A DNA stretch of 64,000 nucleotides, taken from Halichoerus grypus. Taxonomy: Eukaryota > Chordata > Mammalia > Carnivora > Phocidae. The notes below the pieces were generated by a model, which was given only the letters and a program-made list of their open reading frames with translations, was not told where the DNA came from and did no database searches. Location: NCBI RefSeq assembly GCF_964656455.1, contig NC_135725.1:45854486-45918485 (forward strand), read 5' to 3'. Made by a program: the position numbers and the translations under genes. Shown piece by piece: positions 23,231 through 35,765 of the stretch (positions are counted from its first letter, which is position 1; every line of letters starts with the position of its first letter).

Positions 23231-24246
23231 AGTCCACATTCACCACCCCATAAATAAATAAATAAATGAATGAAGTGAATAAAATAAATCCTGAAGAATT
23301 TGGACCCCTGAATTGAAGACTAAGATCATCACATGCAGAATTCAGATAACACACCTTTTCTGCCTCTACCACTTCAAGTTTTCCATTCTAAAAATGGAAA
23401 TACCTGTCAAGTAGAGAAAGGTTGACTAAAACACCAGGGCACTTGAGGGCCTGGTTATCTGTTAGGAGAGAACACTGAAAAAGGGACACAGGAGTTCTAC
23501 CAACATGACCCACCCAGCTGGCTTTGCTTTGTCAACTTAATATGCATCCTCCTTCGGCAGAACCAGGGCACCATCCTGTTATTTTTCCAGTGATGTGCAG
23601 GTACCTTGTGACTTTCCTCATGCTCAGACCACACTGCCTTTGTCACTACCCCTCCACTAAGGGTTCATACAGCAAGAACAAACTGGAACCCTGCTCCCGG
23701 CTTGCCTCTGGTCCTCCCCATTAGTGTCTTTGGTGATCAGTGTCTTCAGGAATAATCAATCCCATATGGAGATGAGTACACGGTAAAGAGCTGTTTTAGA
23801 ACCTTCATGAACCCAGGCTCTCTTTTTCAGTCCTACCACACGTCTTTATATAAGAATGTTAAGTTGCTCCCATATCCCACCTAAAATATACATTTCCGTG
23901 TACAGAAATGGAAAGGATTCTTATAATCCTTTTATGATTTTTATTTCAAATTATTGGCTACATGCAATTCATTTAATTATGACTGGCATGCTTGAGATCT
24001 TGGAACATGAGAAACTGAATCCATAATTTGTTTTCACATATATTGTAACTTTTAAGAAGACTAAATCTCATACTTAATGAAGTTGATATTAAATATTTGT
24101 AGACATTCAGTTAAACATTTAATAATCTTGTGAGTACCTTTTTTAGATTTTAGAGTCAATATCAACATATATTTTTTCTTCTGGTTCCAAACATTTTTAT
24201 GGGCCCTTGAAGAGCTTGTAAGTCTCAGGCCCAGACAGAAGTGTTC
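23231..24246. other. Intronic DNA, nothing recognised
   Basis: A short AAAT run at about 23250-23275; otherwise unique-looking. Confidence 0.5.
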
Positions 24247-24260
24247 TGCACTGGCTGTAA

Positions 24261-24454
24261 TTTTTTTCTTTTTTTTTTTTTAGAGAGGGAGAGAGGTGGG
24301 GGAGGGGCAGAGGGAGAGAGAGGGAGAGAATCCCAAGCAGGCTTCACGCCCAGTGCAGAGCCCGACAAGGGGTTGGATCTCACGACCTTGAGATTGTGAC
24401 CTGAGCAGAAATCAAGAGTCAGATGCTTAACCGACTGAGCCACCCAGGCGCCCC
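24261..24454 (-). mobile_element. CAN-SINE
   Basis: Reverse-oriented complete copy of the older tcttgatttctgctcagg type. The duplication tgcactgg(c/t)(t/g)gtaa occurs at 24247-24260 and 24455-24468. It lies in the upstream SLC24A2 intron. Confidence 0.93.
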
Positions 24455-24468
24455 TGCACTGGTGGTAA

Positions 24469-27375
24469 TCTCTAAGCACAGCCCTTGGGCATTCTAAATT
24501 CGCCATTCCCCTGATTTGGGGCTCTCTCTCAGAGACTTCCCTAAAAACACGAATAAGAAAATACCGCTGATTCCCTAGTTCCCAGGAACGTGCTTGGAGA
24601 CTGAAGTGGACCTGAAATTGTTCTTTGATTTCCCTTTTTTGCTCTGAAGGCACTGTATGACCCCACTTCTCTCTGGCAGGTCCTTTCATTTTCTCTTCTA
24701 CATCAGACAGCTCAACAAATGGTCCCACATTTTACAGAACAATCCCCCAGGGAAGTTACCCAGTGCAGCAAGCTCAGCCTTTGGACATACAACAAGATTA
24801 GCTGTCAGAGCACGCCTTTTCAGTTAGCAAATTTACACCTTGTGGCTAAATGGGAGACAAATCATTAGGAGCTGGGATTGATACCACAATGGCTCTACAG
24901 AACATGAAGGTACAGGATGAAAAGGAGGAAAGAACTGGGTGGTCTTTATGAGAGCAAAACGGTAACCAGCCACGAGTTTGGATTTAAAAAAATATATATT
25001 TAAAGAAAATATGTGAGGAAGGAAAAAAAATCAAACCTGTCTTTTGGTCTGCAGGGGAGAAAAAAAGATCTGCCCCATTGACTTCCTTTTTCTCTCACAA
25101 GCAAGATGGATCCTAAGACACAATAAATGGAAGGAAAAGGCCTTGTGCATAGATTCTACAAAGAAAAAAGTGAGTGCAGAGCAAGGTCTGGACTCCTTTA
25201 CAAAATCTCCCACTGTTCTATGTCAGCAGAAGTTGACATCATTAGTTTTCTTTCAAGTGTAACTTGCAGACATGAATATATATCAGATTATAACATGTAT
25301 ATTTCGTTATATACATAAATGGCAACTGAGGTCATTAAGATACCCCTCCACTTTCCTTTTACATAGCCCTGTTGCAAAAGAAATGAGAAGTGTGCCATAT
25401 GGTCATAATTGCTCATTTTTGGAGGCTCACCCACATCTACTGATAATTCCTCATGCTCATCGGACTCAGTTTCACCTTAACGGATGGGGTGAAGCTGCTT
25501 TGCAGTCCTAGTGATGGGATGCTGATTATGTCAGGAATTCAACTTCAAATGGGTATTAATTACACTGGAAGTAACTAGTGAAGATAACAAAGAAAAGATC
25601 CAGATGTGTATAGCCGATACTTATAGGCCTGTAGTATTTCTAACCACTGAATTATTTAGCTAACTATCTGGGTTTGGGCTTGGCCTCAGTGTTGTGAATT
25701 TATTTTCAGGGCCACCGAACAGGTGGCAAGTTCATTTTCATCCACTGTACACTACAGAAGACAGCTTCTTCAAAAGAAGGCTAATGGGATTTTAAGGATT
25801 AATCTTGGCATTCTTCTTATGCATTTTGTGTTTAAATGCCTTTGATTTTAAACCCCCCAAAATATCAAACATTTGGGCTGTACTAATTTGAAAACCCAAT
25901 TCCTGGTGGTCAGTTGAAAGGCTGTACCGCCTACAGGAAAAATTTGTTAAGCCAACTGGGAACATACATGGAAATTCTTGAGGAATATTTAAAAGAATTC
26001 ATAAAATGCATCCCCAAGGGTCCCAGGTTGGTGTATCAACACAGACCCTCCTCTTCATTCATGAAAGCAGGACATCTACAAGGCCAGGCTATAAGGAATA
26101 CATCTTCTACTTAAAAGAAAATATTGTAATTCAACCTTTTATTTAGCTTAAACTGGCCTCCTCCCTCATCACTGCAAGTAATCGAGAAATTGAGCAACTG
26201 GAAGGATGCCATTAATATCTGTTGTTCTCCCTGGTAGAAACCCCAATTCTATATAGGAATTTTGCTACCTATTTGCTACGTGGTTCGGAAGTGCCCCACA
26301 CCCATTAAAAAACCCATAGCCCATTCAGAAAGCATTTTTAACACTATGAACCATTCATAAACCCTTAAATTGTCTCTCTTCCTTTGACCTCAGAAACCAC
26401 TGGTTGAGCAATGATTTCCGTGACTACAAAGTGATCTGACCTTATACAGAACTTTACCTCACATACAGGCCCCCACTTCCACCTCAGACACATCAACATT
26501 AGGCAAATATGACACAGTGTAACTTTATCATGACCACACAGTCCTTGTTTCACTCTGACCAGTAACTGCCCACCCGCAAATCACATAATCGAATGGGTCC
26601 CTGGAAGATGTCATGTACCAAAAGACAACTGGACAGTGGCAAGGCATCAGAGATAAGCAATTACTCACAACAGTCAAGGAACATCCATCAACTTCTGCCA
26701 CTATAATCTCTCACTAGATCTGTGAAATGCACCAGAATTTATTGTGCCAAGGACCCAGAAGCACTGTACAAAGTCTATAAAAACAAATTTAAAAGTATCA
26801 TTATTTTGTCATAAATGTGACCTAAAACATATATGCCAGTGATTAGAAATGTTAATCCAATATTTAACTGACACTATTATGGCGTCCTGGAATTTAGAAA
26901 GGTTGGGTGGAGGGGAATGATGGATTTTCGCTTAAGAAATTAACAAGGTTGTATGAAATGATGTCTCCTTTTTCTTTCAATACACTTAGCTGTAACAAAC
27001 AATAACTTTCAAAACATCTGTCCTGGAAAGAGATGAATAAACCTCAAAGTCTATGGGAAGACTAGAAGGTACAAAAGCCTCAAGCCTGAAAATCTAAAAG
27101 GAAAGAAATCTTACCACTTAATCAGATGCAAAATCATCACTGCCTCCCTCTCTTTTTGGTCTTAGCAGACTCTCTAAAACATTGAGGGGGGAAGGATTAA
27201 ATAAATTCCTAAAGAAGTAATACTAAGAGATGTAAGTTCAAATGACTTTTACCACTGGTTGCTGGGTAATTATCCCACTATCTCTGCTGGTTAAGAAAGT
27301 GAGAGTCTCAAAGATTAATGAAGGACTGGAGGTGGCAGCCCAGGATGCAGGAATACCCACTTCGCAACCCTGGTT
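24469..27375. other. Intronic DNA, longest stretch without a recognised repeat
   Basis: 2.9 kb of AT-rich, unique-looking sequence; no exon signature found on either strand. Confidence 0.45.
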
Positions 27376-27390
27376 TAAAGAAACACCTTG

Positions 27391-27588
27391 GGGGGCACCT
27401 GGGTGGCTCAGTCGGTTAAGCGTCTGCCTTCGGCTCAGGTCATGATCCCAGGGTTCTAGGATCGAGTCTCACATCAGGCTCTCTGCTCAGCGGGGAGACT
27501 GCTTCTCTCTCTCCCGCTACCTGCCGCTCTGCCTACTTCTGACCTCTCTCTCTCTGTCAAATAAATAAATAAAATTAAAAAAAAAAAT
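27391..27588 (+). mobile_element. CAN-SINE with complex tail
   Basis: The head is gggggcacctgggtggctca. The CT-rich part reads ctgcctacttctgacctctc, unlike the other copies here and like a type common in mustelids. The target aaacac(c/a)ttgg recurs at 27589-27599, and a longer related copy taaagaaacac..tgg lies at 27614-27629. Confidence 0.92.
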
Positions 27589-27629
27589 AAACACATTGGA
27601 AAAAAATAAGAAATAAAGAAACACGCTGG

Positions 27630-28638
27630 AATGGAAAGCAAGGGTGGAAATTAAGTAAAAAGTGTAGCAATGGAAGCTCACATTTTGGAAGCAAAGCATT
27701 TTAATGGTTTGCTTGAATAACTCCCATGATCATGTAATATTTGGGATAGTAGAAAAAAATTTCAAAGAATGGGTATTGCCCAAAATAATGACAGTTAAGG
27801 AACAACATTTTGCCTTGTAGAACAGAGTGGCTTCTAGGAGGAGGAAAATTCCATTTTTCAGGATGGTGCAAGGTGACTTGTGTAGGACACCGTAGGATGG
27901 TTTACTGGGCATATGCTAGTTCGGCAGCTGAGGGAGGAGGAGATGATAGAGCAGGTTATATTTCCTTGACTTGGCTTCCACGAATCGGCATATCTCCCAT
28001 ATTTTAGCGGGTCTGGTTTTGATCAGGAAGCTCTGGAGGTTGGAAAATTCAGAGAAGGCAGAACTCACGCCTGAGCCAAAAGGACCTTCCCCACCCCAGG
28101 AACTCTGCAAGTTTCTGTTCAACACTTTCACTTATCAGGATGTCGCTTGTGAGAAGAAAAAGGGAAATATCTGGATCAGAAAGGCTGCAGGCTTAGCCGT
28201 GAATTCAATTTCTGCTGGAGCCATTTCTCAATGGGTAACATTCTGAACTAGAAGTTCTCTGAATCCAGGAAGCCAGGCTGTGCAGAGATGATTTGTGAAT
28301 GTGTCCAGTATGAGCACCTCTCACATCTGTTGAGTCATGATTTGGATAGAGTGAAATAAGGTCCCAGTTAAAACTTGAGAAAAGCTTACCCCATGAGAGG
28401 GCAGCTACTCATAACAGATGGGATGGGGCATCTGTTGTGATCTACTCTAAAATTGGTAGGAGATACAATTTGGGAATTCCCGATAAGGCCAAGGGGACAG
28501 TAACTGACCAGCTGAAATCTACACAATTGCATATTATCAGTGTCTCCAAACTTTACTGATCATTTACCATTATCAAAAAATTCTGAGCACGTATCACATA
28601 CATAATGTGAATGTCTATCATCTATCTTCTAAATGTAC
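27630..28638. other. Intronic DNA, nothing recognised
   Basis: Unique-looking sequence with only short incidental frames. Confidence 0.5.
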
Positions 28639-28825
28639 TTTTTAAAAAAAGATTATTTGAGAGCACACTTGTGTATGCACATGAGTGGGGGGAGGGGCAG
28701 AGGGAGAGAATCTTTAAGCGGACTCCCTGCTGAGCTCTTGGGCTGGATCTCAAGACCCATGAGATCATGACCTGAGCTGAAACCCAGAGTTGGATGCTTA
28801 ACCAACTGAGCCACCCAGGCACCCC
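28639..28825 (-). mobile_element. CAN-SINE, older copy
   Basis: Reverse-oriented, ending ccacccaggcacccc. The tail is reduced to a short A/T run and the CT-rich region is degraded to gtgtatgcacatgagt. No convincing target duplication was found. A CTAT microsatellite starts ten bases beyond its head. Confidence 0.88.
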
Positions 28826-28834
28826 TATCACCAA

Positions 28835-28879
<45 letters not shown>

Positions 28880-28935
28880 ATCTATCTATTCATCCATCCA
28901 TCCATCCATCCAACCATCCATCCATCTATCATCTA
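28835..28935 (+). repeat. Compound CTAT / CATC microsatellite
   Basis: Eleven uninterrupted CTAT units at 28835-28879, followed by interrupted CATC units to about 28935. It lies between two minus-strand CAN-SINEs. Confidence 0.97.
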
Positions 28936-29000
28936 TCCTGTTTATGTGCTGCTGTCAATCATTAAGTAAACATAGACTAATTTCTTCTCTCTCTCTATTT

Positions 29001-29202
29001 TAAAAGATTTATTTATTTATTTTTGAGAGAGAGAGAGAGAGAGAGATTTGGGGGGATGAGGAGGAGAGAGAGAGAGAATCCAAGCAGAGTCAGCACTGAG
29101 TGAGGAGCCCCACACGGGGCTCAATCCCACGACCCGGAGATCATGACCTAGGCTGAAACCCAAGAGTTGGACACTTAACTGACTGTGCCACCCAGGCGCC
29201 CC
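29001..29202 (-). mobile_element. CAN-SINE
   Basis: Reverse-oriented full-length copy with an (GA)n stretch near its tail side. An imperfect duplication tcttctctctctnttttaa flanks it at about 28983-29001 and 29203-29220. Confidence 0.92.
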
Positions 29203-29702
29203 TCTTCTCTCTCTTTTTAAGAAAATAATACTTAAGTTGGTACACAGAAAAACAGTAATCCTCTTTATATAAATGGAGAGAAAGAAGTGGGATGTTCCTC
29301 AGCCTGTTTCTGTACTCAGGATACTAAGCTCCTGTGTTAATGCACTTAATTTAGGAATTAACAACCCAACTATCACTGTCATCTGTCATCTCCCCCCCAA
29401 AATCCAGATGTTGTTAATATATTTTGTTGTATTGCTTGAGCAATCCTCACAATTGCTAATGAACCGTTTTGATATGCCAATCAAACACAAACTGCTAGTG
29501 GTATTCTGGCTATAGTTACACAAATTTCCTTTGACTAGCAAAGAATCCCAAATGCACTCACATATTAAGTCTGGATTGCCTTGCTTCTTTGAAGGAAAAG
29601 TGTCTAAGAGAATGTGAGTTTTAAAGAAAACTCCAACAAATGCTGGTGCTGGACAAACCACAGACCGATTTGCCGCAAATCAAATAGATTCCAGTCATAA
29701 TG

Positions 29703-29918
29703 GATAACATTTACTGAAAGTTCAATATGTGCCAAGTGCTTTGTATATAAATATCTCATTGAACCCTCAAAATAGGTATTATAACCGCTCCTGCCACCTT
29801 TAATACATAAGGACCCTGAGGCTGATGGAAGTTGGATAATTTGTTCAAGGCCATGTAGCTAGTCAGTGGCAGAGTTGGGATATGAATTCAGACAGCTGGG
29901 CTCCAGAGCCCAAGCATC
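29703..29918 (-). repeat. MIR SINE
   Basis: The plus strand reads caatatgtgccaagtgcttt, aataggtattataaccgctc and catgtagctagtcagtggca. Confidence 0.85.
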
Positions 29919-30611
29919 AGAGAAACGAGGAAGTGGAATTTTCCTTGCAGTGGCCTGTGGGAAGGAGCCTGGAGGCACTAGACTCCAAATACAATAAAAA
30001 GTTTGTGTACATTAAAAGCTATTTATGAGCTCTAACTTCCAATGGAGGCCAGAAAATGGTATTGCTAAGTGACTGATGTGAACGAAAAAGGACAGGTTTT
30101 ATTTGTGTTTGGTACAAAAAGTAGATGCCTGGGAATGCAGCAAGAATAGAGGTTATTTTCTCTGTCTCTCCCAGCATTATTATTTAGACTCACCTATAAT
30201 TATCATGAATTTTCATTATTGGTTCTATCTCTTGAAGGTCATGGAGGCACTTTTTATGACCTTCACAATGGCATAAGTTCAAGTAACTCTGCAAATTAGA
30301 TTATCCATGTATCAGGTTGACCTGTATGAAGGAGTTTATAGCTCAGCAGTAGGTGGGAAAAGTGGGGCCCTCTTGTGGTCCCATTTATCACTGTGGATGT
30401 ATGATATTAGTCTATATTTAGTTGGCTTGGAAGCAAGTTGTGCCCAGTCTTCAATTTATTCCTGTCACTTGAAGGACTACTGCTGTTTCTTTGTTTCAAG
30501 GAAAGAACAGCTCAAAAAAAATTTAAATGACATTTTCAGTGTCTGAAGCATCAGTGAGAGACTCTGAATAGGAAGTTTTGAATTAAAAAATTTAGTCACT
30601 TAAAAATACTT
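29919..30611. other. Intronic DNA, nothing recognised
   Basis: No family recognised between a MIR and an L2 fragment. Confidence 0.5.
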
Positions 30612-30780
30612 ATTTGATAATATTTACTGGACACTTACTATATGCCAGGCATTCTTCCAGGTTCTAGGGATACATATGTGACCAAAACTGTAAAAAATCT
30701 GTGTCCTCGCAGAGCTCACATCCCAGAATATACTATTATTGTAAAATTAACTACACAGAAAGGATAGTAGTTAGATCACT
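30612..30780 (-). repeat. L2 3' end fragment
   Basis: The plus strand reads ggacacttactatatgccag, tctagggatacatatgtgac and gcagagctcacatcccagaa. Confidence 0.65.
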
Positions 30781-31629
30781 TAACATTAAGTGTTATATTT
30801 AAGGATATACTTAAGTGAATCAACTGTGGCCTAACCATAACCTTTATAAACAACTTTATGATTAATTTATTAATCACACATTAAACATCCACTCTGGTTT
30901 GAAGAGAAGCTGGCAAAGGCTATGAGGAATATAAAGAACACGATTCTGTCTATAGAATTATAAACCCAACATATAGAAAAGGGCACTAAATATTTAAAGT
31001 GCATCTTGAAAGTAATCAAATTGGAAGTGTGATTAATTTTTGGCAATATTATTGGCAACAAACCTTGTAAAAGAACTTTCACATTTTTAAGACTAAAAAA
31101 AAGAAACTCTGAACTCCAAGGAGAACAAAAGACTGTAATTTGAATGTAACTTTATGATTTTGGTATATGTAACTTTTCACTTTTATGATCTCCTAGATAC
31201 AGTGTAACCTCATTAATATAACATATTGATTCTCCACCACATTTTAACTTGTGATCTAGAAAGTTCACTTTCACCATACCAGCACCTGGCTCCTACAGGA
31301 TGTGATACAATTTCCACGTGTGCAGAAAATGAGAGATGCCAGATTTGCTGACCTTGGTTTTGGAATTCTCAGGAAGCAAATGTCTATCATGTAAACCCAA
31401 CTTAAATATTTAATAATACAAATGAAAATGTAATTAAACTTTGGGTAAAACAATAAAGGGCACAAATATGAACTATACAACATTTCCTGTCGAAAATGTA
31501 CTGATATTGAGAATTGGTCCCATTTCTTGATCTGCTCTCTTGTTCCCAAGAGAGCCCAGGAGGGAACTAAGATCATTCATGTCACAGAGATGGGACAGTA
31601 ATGGCATTCATTTGGGACACTGCTTGGCT
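30781..31629. other. Intronic DNA, nothing recognised
   Basis: AT-rich, unique-looking. Confidence 0.5.
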
Positions 31630-31808
31630 ACATCCGTATTTCATTCACACTCGCTGTATCTCCCTATTTGCTTCCTAGTTCGTTCTTTTATATTATTTGT
31701 CTCATTTCTCTCTTTCCCATTACTGAACACCCTTCTGAGGGCAGAGACCATTTTTCCCCATTTTATATTATTTCATAGTACCTAGCACAGTGGTGCTAGA
31801 TGCATGTT
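31630..31808 (+). repeat. L2 3' end fragment
   Basis: Sequence ccattactgaacacccttct, gagggcagagaccatttttc and agtacctagcacagtggtgc. A young L1 3' end is inserted just after it. Confidence 0.6.
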
Positions 31809-31820
31809 TAAAAATAAATA

Positions 31821-31968
31821 AGCCTGGTGATGGGTATTAAAGAGGGCACGTTCTGCATGGAGCACTGGGTGTTATATGCAAACGATGAATCATGGAACAC
31901 TACATCAAAAACTAATGATGTAATGTATGGTGATTAACATAATAAAATAAAAATAAATAAATAAATAA
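31821..31968 (+). mobile_element. Young carnivore L1, 3' end only
   Basis: A severely 5'-truncated copy starting agcctggtgatgggtattaa, passing gcatggagcactgggtgtta and ending in (AAAT)n. This is the 3' UTR of a recent caniform L1. The aaaataaataag at its left edge and tail end looks like the target duplication. Confidence 0.85.
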
Positions 31969-33004
31969 GTGAAATTAGATATATTTTTTAATGAGCCTAT
32001 ATGCTCAAATATAACAAAGCTGGAGGCAAATGGCTTCTTTTCAGCCCAACATGGAACTATGTCACTGTTCTCTTACCATTTGATACTGCTAATGACCCAC
32101 TGTTTCTTGATTTATTTTCCTCCTATGTATCTGAGATGTATACACTGACCAGGCCTCTATTTCCTCATTCTTGTGAAAATGTAATAATATAAAACCTCCC
32201 TTCTTTGAACTCCTATTTTAAAATTGGCATTTCACACTTATTCCTGATTGCCGGTGTTTGCCATTTTGTTTGCTTGGCTGGGATTGTCAACCTCTTGAAC
32301 ATAGGTATCTTTGCAACACTGAACACTGATGTCTTGATTGACAGTTACAAAGAGGTGGGTCTAGAGCTTTGCAAGGAAGGAGGATGATCAAATAGGCAGG
32401 AAACTCATTCTGAGAGGGAAAAGAGTTGAGGGGCCTGGATCCAGTGTTGGGGCTAAGACCAGGGTCAGCAGAAACTATTTTGACTAATAGAGAGTGGTAT
32501 CAGCTAAAAATTCTTTGGCTTAGTCCCTGGGACCATGTGCCTAGTCACTATTGCATGGGCCCTTTAACCTGAGAGAGCCAGTCTTCCTTTTGGTGGTCCA
32601 ATACAGGTGCACCTGTCCTACTAATGGCAGAGGAGAGTGCGGTAGTAGTGATCTTTTAGCTGGTGGAAGCACTGAATAGAACAAGGCATTAAGGAACAGA
32701 TCCATTGGGCAAGGACCATGATATACCTGGGCACCCCAGAAAAGTAGAGTGCATGGTGAGGACTAGAAGTCACCAATGGGCTTGACATGAAGATGGTTAA
32801 ATTCTAAATTGTCCCCCTAAGACTATTGTAATCGAGGGAAGTGAGAGTCACATTGAGGTTCAAATTTATCCTCAACATCTTCTTGGCTCACTTACCTTTC
32901 CTATCCAGAAGGCAGACCTGGCAAATTGCCATTTTAACTCTTTTATTTGTGTCCAAGTTATTCCCTCTTGCTCCATTTGCCACATATTTTTCTTCATGGT
33001 ATCT
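31969..33004. other. Intronic DNA, nothing recognised
   Basis: The 32400-32790 part is GC-richer and could be an old LTR or retroviral remnant, but I cannot place it. Confidence 0.4.
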
Positions 33005-33150
33005 TCAAAATCACTCATTCAGTCTCCAACACATACTTAATGAGCACCTTATTTATATGTGCTGAACTGTTCTACGTATGGGGATACAATAGGGAATCAA
33101 ACAGCCCAAATCCTTGCTCTTGTGGAACTTATATTCTAGGTTAAATCTCT
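33005..33150 (-). repeat. L2 3' end fragment
   Basis: The plus strand reads acatacttaatgagcacctt, tacgtatggggatacaatag and gctcttgtggaacttatatt. Confidence 0.65.
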
Positions 33151-33199
33151 CTTCTCAAACATAGTCTTCCAATTAAGTAGCAACAGCAGAGTTCATATA

Positions 33200-33295
33200 T
33201 AAAACCCCTGCTGACTTTTGCTGAGCACTAACTACGCTGAGATACTGTGCTAAACGCTCATCTTCATCACAATCCTAGGTAGAAACTAATAGGAA
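33200..33295 (-). repeat. MIR fragment
   Basis: The plus strand reads gctgagcactaactacgctg and ctgtgctaaacgctcatctt. Only one end of the element remains. Confidence 0.5.
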
Positions 33296-33304
33296 GCACT
33301 TAAA

Positions 33305-34285
33305 AAAAAAACAACTTTTCACTTTGAAATAATTACAGATTAACAGATAATTACAGATTAACACAACCGATTGTAGTTGCAAAAAAAAAAGTGTACAGGG
33401 AGGTCCTATGCACGCTTACCTAGTCTCCCGCCCCCGCCCCTGAGATAACATCTCATATTAACTATAGTTCAATATCACAGCCAAGAAGTTGACTTTGGTA
33501 TAATCAATAGAGTTCATTCAGATTTCACCAGTTATATGTGCATTTCCTTGTGATTGTGTATGGTGTGTGTGTCACCCTATGCAATTTAATCACATGGGTA
33601 GCTTCATGTAACCACTGATGCAATTGAGATAGTTAACTGTATCATTACCACAAGCTTGCCTTGTGCTACCCCTTTATATCTCTACCCACCCCCTCTCCTC
33701 ATCCCTAACCACTGATCTGTTATTCATCTAAATTATTTCATGATTTTATATAAGTGGGATCATGCAGAATGTATCTTTTTGAGACTGGCTTTTCCCACTC
33801 GGTACAACTTCCTTGAAGTCCATCCAAGCTGCTTCATGTATCAAGAGTTTGTTCCTTTTCTACTGTTGAGTCATATTCTATGGTATGGACGTACCACATC
33901 CTCCCATTAAAGGACCTTTGGATGGTTTCCAGTTTGGGGCCATTGTGAATAAAACTACGAACACTGATGTACAAATGTCTGCATAAAAGCAAGTTTAATT
34001 TCTCTGAGATACATGCCCAAGAATACAATTTCCGGGTCATAAGATCATTTTTAGTTTTAGAAAAAAACTGCCAAACTGTTTTCCTGAGTGGCTATACCAT
34101 TTTATATTCTCACCGACAACGTATGAATGATCCAGCTCTTTTGCTTTCTTGCCAGCATTTGGTATTGTCATTATTTATTTTAGCCATTCTAATAGGCACA
34201 ATGATATCTCATTGTGATTTTAATGTGCATTTCTCTAATGGTTTATGGTGTTGAACATTTTTCATGTACTTACTTGCCTGGGTCC
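33305..34285 (-). mobile_element. L1 3' part (old L1ME/L1MC type)
   Basis: About 980 bp in reverse orientation. The plus strand runs through cactttgaaataattacag, gatttcaccagttatatg, ggatggtttccagtttgggg, gccaaactgttttcctgagt and gatatctcattgtgattt. These are the reverse of the L1 3' UTR and the end of ORF2. A short tandem duplication of agataattacagattaac is visible at about 33325-33362. Confidence 0.85.
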
Positions 34286-35329
34286 AAGGCACTACTCTCT
34301 TTGCATTCTCTAAGTAAACATAAAACACCCTCTGAATTCACCTTCCAGGCAGGATAGAAGGAAATTTATTCAGTAAGTGGAAGCCATCTAATCTTCATAA
34401 AACTTTTTAGGGAAATTGAGAGCTTTAATCATTAACTTTTCTTTGAACAAAAAGTACATGATTTTAAAAGTATTTTCAAACATCATGCATCCATCTAATC
34501 ACATAAAAACAAAGTATAAACAGAAAAAGAGAGATGAAACTGAGGTCTGCCATTAAGGGAAGACAGGGCTCTATTTTTGCTGGTGAAATAGTAATGGACT
34601 AATGATGTTGGAAGGTTCAGGCCTTAAAATAAAATTTCTGGTTCCAGATAGTGGCTGTGGTCTCCTAGGGCATATCTTATCTGTTATCTGTCAATAGCAT
34701 AGCGGAAATTGTGTACTATTGAAAACAGAAGTAGCCTTGCTGCAACAGAAATGGAAAAGATAGGCTCTGGGAATCCTAACTGCATTACAGTCAAATGGAG
34801 CCAGGAGGTATGGATACTATGATTAGTACCATCTTCTTGGCCAAATATTCAGCACTATTTTCAGCACTGGAATTAAAAATCTGTTGCAGAATTAGGGAAT
34901 GATGACATGGGGAATATCTTGTAGAAGCAGCTTTCTTTGTAACTACTGCTGGCTCTGAAGCCTTCGTTTTAACCATTAGGAACTTCTCAAAATAGTTCTA
35001 CATACGTCATTTTGTAGCAGGTTCTACTACACGAGTTACTGCCTGGAGAGCTTCTTAACTGCTCATAATAATCACATAATGCTGTATAAAGTATGATATA
35101 TCATCATTGGAAGTTTATTATTTACTAAATTATAGTAGAAACACTGGACATCTCTGGGCAGGACTCTAAACCACAATGAAAAATATACTGGACTGAAGAG
35201 AAAATGATGCTCATCAACTGATGGAAGAAAATCCACTCTGAAAGTGAAAGACTGTGCTTTTACTAAAATTTTTCTCAAAATAATGTATTTATTCACTATG
35301 TTTTTATAACAAAAGATTTCAAACAAAAG
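34286..35329. other. Intronic DNA, nothing recognised
   Basis: Contains a short minus-strand frame (34791-34976) that looks protein-like at a glance; I could not assign it. Confidence 0.4.
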
Positions 35330-35502
35330 AAAAGTTTTAAGAAAAATACAATGAAAAGCCATATTCTTACTGCTTAGATTCAGTAACTATTAACATTTTC
35401 TGTATTTGCTTTATCAATATATGTCTATATATTTTTTTCCTGGATCATTCTAAAATAAGCTGAAGATGTCATGCCATCTTCACCCCTACACATTTCACAT
35501 GT
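35330..35502 (-). mobile_element. Old L1 fragment running into the gap
   Basis: The plus strand carries tcagtaactattaacatttt, ctggatcattctaaaataag and atgtcatgccatcttcaccc, the reverse of an L1M 3' UTR. It stops at the first N. Confidence 0.65.
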
Positions 35503-35702
35503 NNNNNNNNNNNNNNNNNNNNNNNNNNNNNNNNNNNNNNNNNNNNNNNNNNNNNNNNNNNNNNNNNNNNNNNNNNNNNNNNNNNNNNNNNNNNNNNNNN
35601 NNNNNNNNNNNNNNNNNNNNNNNNNNNNNNNNNNNNNNNNNNNNNNNNNNNNNNNNNNNNNNNNNNNNNNNNNNNNNNNNNNNNNNNNNNNNNNNNNNNN
35701 NN
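35503..35702. other. Assembly gap (200 N)
   Basis: Exactly 200 N. The round number suggests a placeholder, so the true length is unknown. The flanks are L1 pieces in opposite orientation, which suggests the assembler stalled in a young L1. Confidence 0.99.
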
Positions 35703-35765
35703 CTGAAACTAATATGGAACTGTATGATAACTATATGGGAATTAAGATAAAAACTTAATTTAAAA
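35703..35765 (+). mobile_element. Carnivore L1, extreme 3' end after the gap
   Basis: It begins ctgaaactaatatggaactg and continues through tatgggaattaagataaaaa, the terminal bases of a carnivore L1, followed by an A-rich end. The body of this L1 is presumably in the gap. Confidence 0.75.

Noticed and set aside
24225..24728. 167-codon minus-strand frame
   Set aside because: It runs through a CAN-SINE; the GAWVAQSVKHLTLDF stretch is the SINE head translated.
28794..29002. Plus-strand frame with repeated YLSI units
   Set aside because: It is a translation of the CTAT microsatellite.
34791..34976. Short minus-strand frame that looks like a fragment of a real protein or processed pseudogene
   Set aside because: I could not match it to any protein. 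Flanking sequence shows no poly(A) tail, continuing similarity or splice sites.
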